Part shown: in pieces, positions 1 to 8,185 of the stretch
Layout: the number at the start of each line of letters is the position of its first letter
How positions within the stretch are numbered: position 1 is the first letter of the stretch
Source: Ohtaekwangia sp.
GTDB taxonomy: Bacteria > Bacteroidota > Bacteroidia > Cytophagales > Cyclobacteriaceae
Reading direction: 5' to 3'
DNA length: 64,000 bases
NCBI GenBank assembly: GCA_021155195.1
Contig: JAJNPV010000050.1
Coordinates: forward strand, 62,001 to 126,000
Program-made: the position numbers and the translations under genes
Notes under the pieces: model-generated
Databases searched by the model: none
Told to the model about the DNA's origin: nothing
What the model saw: the letters and a program-made list of their open reading frames with translations, nothing else

Positions 1-1
1 T

Positions 2-127
2 GTCTGTATAGTTGCTACACGATGCGATAAACTCCGTTTGGATCATGAACTTATTGAAACACAAATATCACAAATCTTGTCACTCCTGTCGCAACGAATC
101 AGCAGGATTTACCCGAACGGCTTTTAA
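2..127 (+). other. Possible 3' end of an ORF entering from the left edge
   Basis: One forward frame stays open from the window edge for 41 codons and stops at TAA 125-127. The peptide ends in a leucine/isoleucine-rich, possibly coiled stretch and then YPNGF. An open run this short is not unlikely by chance, and no family is recognised. Nothing else coding is seen between it and the GIY-YIG gene at 239; the rest of the leader is AT-rich. Confidence 0.22.
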
Positions 128-238
128 AGTTTGGCAATGAATTAGTAAGATTCCAATTCAGGCAATAAAGCCGAATGATTGAAAGAAAGTGTGGTATAAA
201 CATTTAGTGCTCAACTCATAATTTATTTAACTTTAAAC

Positions 239-565
239 ATGCCTTATTGTGTTTACATGATGACCAACTTAGGAAACACCGTCCTTTATGTTGGTGTAAC
301 CAATAATCTTGAAAGTCGGGTTTTTGATCATAAGGTTAAAAGGGACTTGAGGGCCTTTACAGCTAGATACAATTGTTCGAAGCTCGTTTATTATGAAGAA
401 TATGAGAACATTGAAAATGCTATTCACCGTGAAAAACAATTAAAGAAATATCATCGTGCCTGGAAGATTGAGTTGATTGAAAAATCAAACCCAACATGGA
501 ATGATTTAAGTGCCAATTGGTACGACCCAAATGAATTTGAACTTTTCAAGAAGTTCGATAAGTAG
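239..565 (+). CDS. GIY-YIG single-domain endonuclease
   Basis: This small protein (108 aa) is almost entirely one GIY-YIG nuclease domain of the UvrC N-terminal/homing-endonuclease superfamily. The two core strands are VYM at residues 5-7 and YVG at 17-19. The catalytic Arg lies in ESRVFDHK (R27, H31) and the metal-binding Glu in HREKQLKKY (E65). There is no extra DNA-binding domain, as in the stand-alone URI-type family. Such proteins are predicted to nick or cleave DNA; the target is unknown. The gene is monocistronic and followed after 26 bp by five copies of a palindromic repeat, so it may act on or mobilise those repeats (inference). All key residues are intact. Confidence 0.88.
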   Translation: MPYCVYMMTNLGNTVLYVGVTNNLESRVFDHKVKRDLRAFTARYNCSKLVYYEEYENIENAIHREKQLKKYHRAWKIELIEKSNPTWNDLSANWYDPNEFELFKKFDK

Positions 566-591
566 CATAACCAAAAACTTCATACTGAAAT

Positions 592-1555
592 GTCATTGCG
601 GGCGAGTGCTCATAAAAATCCTTTAGTAACCCAATTAAACGAGACCCGCAATCTCAGCGAGCGTTATTGAGATTCCGGGTCGCGCTAGTTTTCGAATTAA
701 GTATTGATCAATCTCTAAAATCTTCCTTCCTTTAATTAAAATTATCTTGCTTGCCCGGAATGACAGTCAAATATTTTTTTACAGGTCATTGTGGGCGAGT
801 GCTCATATAAAATCCTTTAGTGACACGAAAACGAGACCCCGCAATCTCAGAAACCTAAAACGAGATTCCGGGTCACGCTGGTCTTCCCAAGTAATAAAAA
901 ATCCTAAAGACACTCGACTTTAAACTCAAATCAATCTCGCTTGCCCGGAATGACAGTCAAAAATTCTTTTTCAGGTCATTGCGGGCGAGTGCTCACATGA
1001 AATCATTTAATAACCTTATAATCGAGACCCGCAATCTCCGCAACAATTAACTAGATTCCGGGTCACGCTAGTCCCAGATTGAAATTTACCAATTCTTATA
1101 CGCACAATCTCTTAATCAAAATTCTCTTGCTTGCCCGGAATGACAGTGAAAAATGTTATTATTTGAACTGCTAATAAAAAGTCAAACTCTCAATCTCAAC
1201 GTCATTGCGGGCGAGTGCTCTTACGAAATCATTTAGTAACACGAAAACGAGACCCGCAATCTCAACAAACTTTAATGAGATTCCGGGTCGCGCCAGTCTA
1301 CTCAAGTAATAAAAATCCTAAAGCCAATCTACTTTAAATTCAAATCATCTCGCTTGCCCGGAATGACAGTCAAATATTTTTTTACAGGTCATTGTGGGCG
1401 AGTGCTCATATGAAATCATTTAGACTAAATTATACGAGACCCGCAATCTCTTCTATAATTAATTAGATTCCGGGTCGCGCCAGTCTGCTCAAGTAATAAA
1501 AAATCCTAAAGCCACTCGACTTTAAACTCAAATCATCTCGCTTGCCTGGAATGAC
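592..1555. repeat. Five-copy palindromic repeat array (units ~167-173 bp)
   Basis: Five diverged units lie at 592-764, 785-954, 975-1144, 1201-1367 and 1388-1555, all in one orientation, separated by 20, 20, 56 and 20 bp. Each begins GTCATTGCGGGCGAG (G or T in the middle) and ends CTTGCCCGGAATGAC (one copy CCTGG). Inside each are GACCCGCAATCTC and GAGATTCCGGGTC. The four half-sites alternate in direction: ATTGCGGG pairs perfectly with CCCGCAAT, and ATTCCGGG with CCCGGAAT, so a unit can form two adjacent hairpins or one large nested one. Three 20-bp spacers are near-identical T-rich sequences. Resembles REP/MITE-type intergenic palindromes; no transposase is present. The array fills the whole gap between the GIY-YIG and PLD-like genes. 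Confidence 0.9.
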
Positions 1556-1623
1556 AGTGATAAAATAAGGAATTTATCTTGCGTATTTTGCAATCAAAAT
1601 TTCTTGCTTTACAATTCTTACTC

Positions 1624-2874
1624 ATGATCATTAAAAAACTGGCAGTTCCTTTCATCAACGACAAACTACTGCAACAAGTGGAACATTGCTACATCGCCAC
1701 TGCAGCTATTTCCGAAGCCGGGTTCGACTTTATTCGTAGCCGCATCCCCACAAAAAGTAAAATGGAAATTGTGACGGGCCTTGATGTACCCACCTCACCC
1801 GAAGTGCTGAAAAGAATCTGGCGAAATTATCAGGGGCGCATTACACTCAACATCTACACGAAAAACTTCTTTCATGCCAACGTGTATATTTTTGATTTGC
1901 CGTTTAGGAAATCTGTTGCGTTTGTTGGCTCCGGTCCGTTTACACTGGAAGGAATTAAAGACAGCGAAGAACTATTCTTCAAAATCACCGATGCCAAGGA
2001 AATTGAAACTCTGAAATCGTGGTTCATCGGTTTTTATGAATTTGGCAACCCGCTTTCTGAAGAACTTATTCAGGAATATGAATATCTGTATCCAACGCTC
2101 AAGCAACGCGACATCGCCTCGCGACAAGAAAAGAAACAATTCATTGAATTAACTACAACCGGATTTAATTGGGATCACATCAAGTTTAAGAATCAGTATT
2201 TCAAAAAAGAAGATTACCTCGCACTAAGCAGCAGCAAAGCAAGAGCAACTTCTCCAGAAGTTCATGCCGAGCGTGTGGGTGTACAAGCTAAACTGATTCA
2301 ACTTCATGAGTTGATTAAAAAGGATGTAGTACGCATGAAACTGCATGCAGACCTTGATGCAAGTAAACTCATAAGTAGCCTCGATCCTGCCGATCATCCC
2401 GACAACAAACTGCAAACGATGTGGCTGGCCTATGGCCGCAGCGAAGCTGAGCTGAAGAAATTAAATTCAACTGAAATTACTGATTTTATCACCCTGCAAA
2501 TTGTTCTTCAGCAAAGAGAAGTGGGAGTTTGGCTAACGGCTAAACCCAACACCGGCAAAATGGATCGTGACTATGTTAGTAAGCAGATGTACAATGAAGA
2601 CTACAAAAAGCAATTCTTCACATTACTCATCGGCTTAGGTGCCGGGTACTGGATTGAAATTGCAGGCGATAGAAAAGCGGTTGAACTATTTCAGAACGAA
2701 GACGCGCTCTGGGAATTTACCAAAGCCGACAACTGGCATTATGCTTTTATTGTAGGGAAAAACTATACCGTTGGAGATGCTGAAATCAGTAGTGAGCTTA
2801 TTGCACCAACCCTCATCAAAGAATTTGAAAAGTTGGTTTTGGTTTATAGGCATATGAAAGATACAGTTGGGTAA
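1624..2874 (+). CDS. Phospholipase D-like domain protein (degenerate HKD)
   Basis: A 416-aa protein whose first ~170 residues look like a PLD-type nuclease domain of the kind seen in NgoFVII/BfiI-like restriction enzymes. A helix-rich start is followed by FFHANVYIFD (H84), then VAFVGSGPFT (101-108) and a downstream EE pair. In active enzymes the first motif is HxK; here the Lys position is Asn (N86), so catalysis is doubtful. The C-terminal ~240 residues are not recognised. I take the ATG at 1624 (MIIKKLAVPF) rather than a TTG 45 bp upstream that abuts the repeat array. Neighbours (GIY-YIG, HNH) suggest a DNA-processing or defence role, which is inference. A member of an uncharacterised PLD-like family is the safest label. 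Confidence 0.6.
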   Translation: MIIKKLAVPFINDKLLQQVEHCYIATAAISEAGFDFIRSRIPTKSKMEIVTGLDVPTSPEVLKRIWRNYQGRITLNIYTKNFFHANVYIFDLPFRKSVAFVGSGPFTLEGIKDSEELFFKITDAKEIETLKSWFIGFYEFGNPLSEELIQEYEYLYPTLKQRDIASRQEKKQFIELTTTGFNWDHIKFKNQYFKKEDYLALSSSKARATSPEVHAERVGVQAKLIQLHELIKKDVVRMKLHADLDASKLISSLDPADHPDNKLQTMWLAYGRSEAELKKLNSTEITDFITLQIVLQQREVGVWLTAKPNTGKMDRDYVSKQMYNEDYKKQFFTLLIGLGAGYWIEIAGDRKAVELFQNEDALWEFTKADNWHYAFIVGKNYTVGDAEISSELIAPTLIKEFEKLVLVYRHMKDTVG

Positions 2875-3007
2875 AAATTTAGATTGGTGACATTGGAGAA
2901 GGTTGCACATTCAATAAAAGAAGATTGGAATAGGGCGGCATTTCGGGTTTATCTGCAGAAGTGATAACATAGGCAGGCTCGCCATCTTGCATGTGTAAGG
3001 GAGTTTA

Positions 3008-3080
3008 TCCCGCCTCTAAGCGGGAGGCTCAAGCATGCGTTCCATCCCGGTCGCGAGGGTAATCTCCAGTTATCGAGATT
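3008..3080. repeat. Two short hairpins; probable relic of the palindromic repeat
   Basis: TCCCGC (3008-3013) pairs with GCGGGA (3020-3025) across a 6-nt loop, and AATCTC (3061-3066) with GAGATT (3075-3080). The second hairpin is preceded by a CCCGGTCGCGAGGG-like stretch and uses the same AATCTC/GAGATT core found in the middle of each unit of the 592-1555 array, so this looks like a decayed copy. It lies in the 220-bp gap between the PLD-like gene and the HNH gene, and may also serve as a terminator. Confidence 0.45.
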
Positions 3081-3097
3081 CGTGATTATTAATATTA

Positions 3098-3868
3098 TTA
3101 TTTCTTGAAACGTTCATCGTTATGATACTCTAAAAATTTCTTGTCAGGAAAAAACTTTCCGGGTGGTGTAATAGATTGATTGTCATATCTCAAGAAATAA
3201 TTCTTTATTGATTCGTCTTTTAGCTTTCTCAAAACAGAAGAAATTCTGATTTTATAATTTGGGAGAATAGTAATCAATCCATTCTCAAATGCTTTATCAT
3301 GCAGCGCGTTTAGTGAAAGTCCGTTTTCGGGATTCATTCGATTCTTTTCATCAAGACCCCACGGACGAATATGCCCTGCCACTAAAAGTTCACGGCTTGA
3401 TAATCCAGTTATACAACATTTATTATCATAAGAAGATAAAATCATCGAGCGAAAAAAATTCTGATTAACTCTAATCTTTACAAGCTGTGTTCGAACCTTT
3501 CCTTCTTTCGGCAATTCCTTAATATCAATATCGTTTAGTTTTTCTATGCTAGTCTTTGCATATTTTGCTAACAACTTCTCACTTTCAAATGGAAGTTCAT
3601 CCCAATTGTTATAGAACTGATTCCAAATTTCAATTTCAAGATTTCCTCCTCTACTTAACCCTTTGATTCCCCTTGCTTGAAGAGAAGGATCTAATCTTGC
3701 TAAATTACCTAGCTTACGAGCAATTGCACTTGGTGTCCTCCCAATAATTCTTGAAAGTTCTTGAACTTGTGGATTGCCTTTATGCATTTTCCCGAAAGGA
3801 ATTTTACAATAAAGATTAATGGCAAGTATAAGTTCATCTCGTGTCCAAAGTGTCTCTCCTATTTTCAT
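3098..3868 (-). CDS. HNH endonuclease (HNH_2 type)
   Basis: A 256-aa protein with a C-terminal HNH nuclease fold. The pattern is CCITG (C151/C152), AGHIRPW (H166), NPENGLSLN (N182) and ALHDKAFENGL (H190), as in HNH_2 proteins annotated as putative restriction endonucleases. The first ~60 residues contain a helix-turn-helix-like segment, GRTPSAIARKLGNLARLDP, typical of this family. It is the last gene of a leftward three-gene unit and overlaps the preceding zinc-ribbon gene by 35 bp, suggesting coupled translation. It could be a solitary restriction nuclease or a defence effector; no methyltransferase is nearby. Confidence 0.82.
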   Translation of the reverse strand: MKIGETLWTRDELILAINLYCKIPFGKMHKGNPQVQELSRIIGRTPSAIARKLGNLARLDPSLQARGIKGLSRGGNLEIEIWNQFYNNWDELPFESEKLLAKYAKTSIEKLNDIDIKELPKEGKVRTQLVKIRVNQNFFRSMILSSYDNKCCITGLSSRELLVAGHIRPWGLDEKNRMNPENGLSLNALHDKAFENGLITILPNYKIRISSVLRKLKDESIKNYFLRYDNQSITPPGKFFPDKKFLEYHNDERFKK

Positions 3869-4052
3869 AACTTAAAAAATCTTTATCACTTTCAACAACA
3901 AATTTGGTATCACATCTATCATTTAAACACTTAAGGACTTGGCTCTTATTATTGATGTGTGAAATATCTAGTATTATCTCAGTTCGTGATCCGCACTTAG
4001 GACAAGTTTGAGGTTGGTCTGAATAAATTAATACTTCATTATATTCAATCAT
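3834..4052 (-). CDS. Small zinc-ribbon protein
   Basis: A 72-aa protein with CPKCGSRTE near residues 17-25 and LKCLNDRCD near 41-49, i.e. two Cys pairs that can bind one zinc as a zinc ribbon. There is no other domain. It overlaps the HNH gene start by 35 bp and follows the 69-aa ORF by 12 bp, so the three are likely co-transcribed. The function is not known; a DNA- or protein-binding accessory of the HNH nuclease is possible. Confidence 0.6.
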   Translation of the reverse strand: MIEYNEVLIYSDQPQTCPKCGSRTEIILDISHINNKSQVLKCLNDRCDTKFVVESDKDFLSYENRRDTLDTR

Positions 4053-4064
4053 AAATCCATCGGT

Positions 4065-4274
4065 CTAGACATTACCCACTTCCATTACTTTCAAATTGAA
4101 AATCCCATAGTCAGCAAAAATGTCATCAAAGAGTTTTTTCTTAAAATCTGAACTCCCTATTAGTATTGTAGAAAATACTTCTATTCTGTCATCAGCACTC
4201 AACAAGTTAAGCTTTTCATTATCACGAAAAAATTCCATGAAGTTATCTTTTGTTAGGTCATCCTTACTTTTCAT
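4065..4274 (-). CDS. Hypothetical small acidic protein
   Basis: A 69-aa soluble protein, rich in Asp, Phe and Lys, with no recognised motif, signal peptide or membrane segment. It is the first gene of the leftward unit leading to the zinc-ribbon and HNH genes (12-bp gap). Its position at the head of a nuclease unit would fit a small immunity or regulatory protein, but nothing in the sequence proves that. Coding status rests on the compact operon layout. Confidence 0.42.
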   Translation of the reverse strand: MKSKDDLTKDNFMEFFRDNEKLNLLSADDRIEVFSTILIGSSDFKKKLFDDIFADYGIFNLKVMEVGNV

Positions 4275-4370
4275 TGCTATCTCTGTTTAGTTATAGATTA
4301 TCTAAATTAAGAAATTCCGGTTCATGCACGGATAGAAGTGTAAAGCCTCCGCTAACGTGGGATAGATTTC

Positions 4371-4447
4371 GCGTGTTGGCTGCGGGAGCTTGAGACGGAT
4401 AGCCCGGCCCGCTGGCCTTGTGCGGGGTGCGAGCAAGCGGGACACGC
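4371..4447 (+). ncRNA. Candidate structured RNA or GC-rich repeat element
   Basis: A GC-rich island in AT-rich surroundings that can fold on the plus strand into three co-linear helices: GCGTGT (4371-4376) with ACACGC (4442-4447), GCTTG (4388-4392) with CAAGC (4434-4438), and CCCGC (4408-4412) with GCGGG (4422-4426). It is followed by CCTCTTTTAT, a weak terminator-like tail. It sits in the divergent gap between the 69-aa ORF and the creatininase gene. No encoded protein fits. It may be a small RNA, a 5' leader element or a repeat; the family was not identified. Confidence 0.35.
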
Positions 4448-4496
4448 CCTCTTTTATCACCAACCAAAAATAGTACCTTAGAGAAATTCCTTAGCT

Positions 4497-5276
4497 ATGA
4501 GATATTTTGTATTTCTGTTTCTGGTGCCTGCTCTCTCTTTTGCCCAACCCAACAAGGGCATTATGCTACAAGACCTCACCTGGCCGCAGGCCGAAAAAAT
4601 TCTTACTCCTGAAACGATTGTTGTTATTCCCTTGGGTGCGGCATCGAAAGAACATGGCCCGCATTTGTTGTTGAAGAATGATCTTATTCTGGCCGAGTAT
4701 TTTCAGGCGCGGGTGTTAAAGGATGCGAACGTTGTGGTTGCCCCCATGATCAACTATCATTTCTATCCTTCCTTTTTAGAGTATCCGGGTTCTACCTCGT
4801 TGCGCCTGGAAACTGCGCGCGATGTGGTGGTAGATATTTGTCGGAGCCTCGCGCATTATGGTCCTACTAAATTTTACATTCTCAATACCGGTATCAGTAC
4901 GGTGCGTGCGTTAAATCCCGCCCGCGATACATTGGCTGCAGAAGGAATCACTATGCGCTACACCGATTTAAAAAGTATCAGCGAGCTCGAGAAAAAAATC
5001 AGCAAGCAGGAAGGTGGTACGCATGCCGATGAAATTGAAACGTCTATGATTTTATACATGAAACCTGATGCGGTGGATATGAAAAAAGCCGTGAAAGATT
5101 ATACACCCAGCACGGGTCGTGGGCTTACGCGCGATCCCAACAATAAAAATTCTACATACTCGCCTTCTGGCACGTGGGGCGATGCTACATTGGCTACCTA
5201 TGAAAAAGGAAAGTTGGTAACGGAAGCATTGGTTGCCGAAATTCTGAAAGACATTGAAGCGCTGCGAAAGAACTAA
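4497..5276 (+). CDS. Creatininase-family amidohydrolase, secreted
   Basis: A 259-aa protein with a 16-17 residue signal peptide (ending SFAQ), placing it in the periplasm. The mature part has the creatininase fold signature: VVIPLGAASKEHGPH followed by LLLKND (metal-binding Glu, His and Asp) and THADEIETSM, matching the family's HAGExETS. The usual N-HGGN metal motif is replaced by NTGISTVRA, so one ligand set is altered. Family members hydrolyse cyclic or linear amides (creatinine, formamides) or act in cofactor pathways; the substrate cannot be assigned. It stands alone, between an RNA-like island and the FlgO/HEAT gene. Confidence 0.82.
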   Translation: MRYFVFLFLVPALSFAQPNKGIMLQDLTWPQAEKILTPETIVVIPLGAASKEHGPHLLLKNDLILAEYFQARVLKDANVVVAPMINYHFYPSFLEYPGSTSLRLETARDVVVDICRSLAHYGPTKFYILNTGISTVRALNPARDTLAAEGITMRYTDLKSISELEKKISKQEGGTHADEIETSMILYMKPDAVDMKKAVKDYTPSTGRGLTRDPNNKNSTYSPSGTWGDATLATYEKGKLVTEALVAEILKDIEALRKN

Positions 5277-5564
5277 ACAATCAAGTTTAATTATTCATGC
5301 TCGCGCGAATGATGCATTTCCAAAACAGACAAACAAATCAGCATCCCTACTAAAATAAACATGAACGTTCCCATAGTTGTATTGGTTTGTTGATCTCCAT
5401 CCGACAGGAATAATGCCACGGCATGGTTGCCGAAACTTCACTCAAATAGCATGTTGGAGCACAATCTTGTTGAATTAATTCCACAGATGGGGTGGCTCAA
5501 CTGGCGATATTGAGCACCTATTCTTACCTTGAACCTGCATTTTCAGATTTTGCAATTTCTAACC

Positions 5565-7607
5565 ATGAAAATCTCAGTTGTTTTCCTTCTGTTTTTCAGT
5601 TCACTAACCCTGCATGCCCAAAAGCAAAAAAGCTATGCGGCCGTAACGCAAGAGCTCACACAAAAAATTGCAGATGCCCCCAGCGCAGTTATCCCTCAAA
5701 AACTTGCCGTAGTACCTTTTACAGCCACTGCTTCTTCAGTGCAAACATCGCAAGCATTTGGCGAGTATCTCACGGAGACTATGATTGGGTTGCTCTCAGG
5801 TCACCCGGAAAAATTAAAACTGTTTGAACGCACCCGCATGGATGCAATTTTGAAAGAGCATGAATTTATTCTTACCGACTTAATGAAGCCGGCTGCTGCT
5901 TTAAAGATTGGTCAGTTGGCACCCATCGATGCGTTGCTCTCGGGTACGTACACTAAATTGAAATCATACATTGAAATAAGTGCGCGTGTAATTGATGTTA
6001 CCTCCGGTGAAATTACAGTGAGTTATGTGGGCCGCATTAAAATGAATAAAAATATGGCTGCACTCTTTCTGCAGCCGATGGTTGTCAGCAAACCTGCGGG
6101 CAATTCAACTACTGACACCACTCCTGTGCAGATTACCATAAACAATCAGGTAAATGGAACAACAGTAACTAAATCAAAAGAAGAAATCTGTAAACAACAC
6201 ATTGCCGAATTCCGGTCACGCCTCAATGATCTTTCATCTCCTGAAAAAATAAACGCAGTTGTAAACGAAGCGCTTAAAACTCCCTTCGATAATTTATGTG
6301 GTAAGCTGCATTACGATGTGATGTATTACTTCACGCGCTTTAAAATTGATTCGAAGGAATATAAAAATTTTCTGCTGCATACCCTTGATACGATTGCCTA
6401 TCCGGCCGGTGATGATCGTGCGTATGAAATTGTTCGTTACGTAAGCAGCGATGGAACAGTAGACGACACTGAATGGAAATCAAGTTTTACTGCGCTGGCA
6501 CGTGTGGGTAATTACTCACTCTCCAATTATATCAACTACCTGCTGGCAAAAACAGCCAATCCCGAAGCAGAACAGAAAACACGCATTGCTTCTTATTTCA
6601 ATTTAGCATCAGAAAATAAACTCGGCCTGCCACGACCCATCACGTTCGAAATGGCATTTGTTGAAATGATGGAGGGCTTAAAAAGCAATCAGCCCCTGCG
6701 CCAACATGTGTATGAAATGTATTCATCGAGATTAACGCCTGATGAGAAACTAAGGAGCACGTTGTTTAGCGAACTCACCGGCATGTATAAAGATGAAACT
6801 AACCGCGCGCGAAAAACAGAATTGATTGGCTGGCTTGGTACGTTTGTCAACGCGAATGATTACGCGAAAGCGCATGAGCAACTGTACGATTTTGCGTGGA
6901 ATTTTAAACTAACGTATTCTGAATCGAGAAACGAAGAGATCCGAAAGGAACATCCGGAGACCGATCTTATTGCACTCACCAAAAAATGCCGTGATAAGTT
7001 TTCTGCCTATGCTATGCTTACTCCTTATAACAGTCAGAAAGAAGATCGCATTAACTTTTGCGTGAAGTATAACATTCCCGTTCGAGGAGTGATCCCAACG
7101 CTGGAAGAAGCGGATGCAATTCTAAAAGGAAATGACCTGCAGGAACAATTACGGGTAATGAAGTTGCTTACCCTAATGGGTGCCCAACCCAAAAAGATTG
7201 AACCTACACTGGTTGGTCTGTTCAGCAAGCGTAGCCTGGAAGATCGCTCTACCTTAAGTGCTATACAAACATTGGCCATTGAGGTGTTGGGTACTTGCCA
7301 AACAACAAGTCCAAAAGCAATAGATTATATGATTTCAGTGCTGCCTCATTACGGAAATGATACTGAAGCAGCCAAAGAAGCGCTGGTAAAAATTGGAAAG
7401 CCGGCTGTCAAACCATTAACTACAGCGCTGGATAATACAACTGAACAACATGGTGGTCTTCAATTTCAGTTGATCACCTTGTTGGGTAAGATTGGAAAAG
7501 ATGCCGCTGCAGCGGAGAAGTCTATTCAGCGCGTGCTAACTGCTTCGCGCAATAGCGATGTAAAGTACGCAGCCGAAGCAGCCCTGCAATCCATCAAAGG
7601 GTTGTAA
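5565..7607 (+). CDS. Secreted FlgO-like/HEAT-repeat protein
   Basis: A 680-aa protein starting at ATG 5565 with the signal peptide MKISVVFLLFFSSLTLHAQ; a TTG start 36 bp earlier would spoil that signal. Residues ~40-165 look like a FlgO/CsgG-type domain: a LAVVPF strand, ERTRMDAILKEHEF, then a DALLSGTY and ARVIDVTSGEI segment. The middle is helical and unrecognised. The C-terminal ~130 residues contain HEAT-like repeats (VKPLTTAL, LLGKIGKDAA). FlgO-type domains occur in outer-membrane-associated proteins of several assemblies; the combination with HEAT repeats suggests a periplasmic scaffold. No flagellar genes are present. The gene ends in a strong hairpin at 7615. Confidence 0.6.
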   Translation: MKISVVFLLFFSSLTLHAQKQKSYAAVTQELTQKIADAPSAVIPQKLAVVPFTATASSVQTSQAFGEYLTETMIGLLSGHPEKLKLFERTRMDAILKEHEFILTDLMKPAAALKIGQLAPIDALLSGTYTKLKSYIEISARVIDVTSGEITVSYVGRIKMNKNMAALFLQPMVVSKPAGNSTTDTTPVQITINNQVNGTTVTKSKEEICKQHIAEFRSRLNDLSSPEKINAVVNEALKTPFDNLCGKLHYDVMYYFTRFKIDSKEYKNFLLHTLDTIAYPAGDDRAYEIVRYVSSDGTVDDTEWKSSFTALARVGNYSLSNYINYLLAKTANPEAEQKTRIASYFNLASENKLGLPRPITFEMAFVEMMEGLKSNQPLRQHVYEMYSSRLTPDEKLRSTLFSELTGMYKDETNRARKTELIGWLGTFVNANDYAKAHEQLYDFAWNFKLTYSESRNEEIRKEHPETDLIALTKKCRDKFSAYAMLTPYNSQKEDRINFCVKYNIPVRGVIPTLEEADAILKGNDLQEQLRVMKLLTLMGAQPKKIEPTLVGLFSKRSLEDRSTLSAIQTLAIEVLGTCQTTSPKAIDYMISVLPHYGNDTEAAKEALVKIGKPAVKPLTTALDNTTEQHGGLQFQLITLLGKIGKDAAAAEKSIQRVLTASRNSDVKYAAEAALQSIKGL

Positions 7608-7614
7608 TTAAAAA

Positions 7615-7636
7615 GGGAGTGGCTTTCGCCACTCCC
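7615..7636. terminator. Bidirectional intrinsic terminator
   Basis: A perfect 9-bp stem GGGAGTGGC / GCCACTCCC with a TTTC loop sits between two convergent genes. On the minus strand the stem is followed by TTTTTAATTA, a good U-tract for the CsbD-like gene. On the plus strand the tail CATTCTTA is weaker. Confidence 0.85.
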
Positions 7637-7663
7637 CATTCTTAGTTGAGTTAAAATAAATTC

Positions 7664-7864
7664 TTATAAGGTCTTAGACTTCGCGTAGTCTACAGAGGTT
7701 TCAACCTCGCGTGCAACGTTTTCTTTTTGTTGATGAGTTTTTAAGGAAATGCTTTCCACAAACTGATCGAATGAATTGTTAATCTGGTTCATTTCTGCCT
7801 CTGTCAGGTTAGCATACTTTGACTTCAATTCACTCTTTAAAAGAGCATTTTTAGAGATATCCAT
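7664..7864 (-). CDS. CsbD-like small stress protein
   Basis: A 66-aa hydrophilic, helical protein if started at ATG 7864 (MDISKNALLKS); a near start is ATG 7876, and a longer frame reaches 8005 but adds an unconvincing Cys/Pro-rich N terminus. The spacing ELKSKYANLTEAEMN resembles the CsbD family pattern (short basic helix, LT-D/E-x-D/E, second helix). CsbD proteins are small general-stress proteins of unknown mechanism. Upstream (7877-8185) is a ~300-bp non-coding stretch holding its promoter and the glnII terminator. Distant similarity only; CsbD is my best guess. Confidence 0.5.
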   Translation of the reverse strand: MDISKNALLKSELKSKYANLTEAEMNQINNSFDQFVESISLKTHQQKENVAREVETSVDYAKSKTL

Positions 7865-8185
7865 TGTCTTTACCATACCGTTTTCGTTTTTAGATTTATT
7901 AAATGTAACGGTTAAACCAATAGGTTGTTTATAACACACTGGCCGTGAGTGTCTTGCAATAAAATTAGCTTTTTCTGCGCAGGGTCTACCAACACCCCAC
8001 TCCATTCAAAATCATTTTATGTTTGAGGCAATGGGTATCAGAAAAAAGAAAGTGATAAAAAAATTCACCTCAAAATACTGTAAATGGGTAAATTTCAAAC
8101 GAGTGCAGAAACTGAAAAAAATTTTAAAATTTTTTTAGAATTGCCATAAAACGAAGGCAGAACTATAAATCGATTCAATAAAAAA

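Noticed and set aside
592..1555. CRISPR array
   Set aside because: Units are ~170 bp, diverged and internally palindromic, with near-identical spacers and no cas genes.
4418..4612. Forward ORF over the GC-rich island
   Set aside because: It overlaps the creatininase start in another frame and has no recognised family.
7865..8005. N-terminal extension of the CsbD-like protein
   Set aside because: The extension has no family likeness and the ATGs at 7864 or 7876 give the expected small protein.
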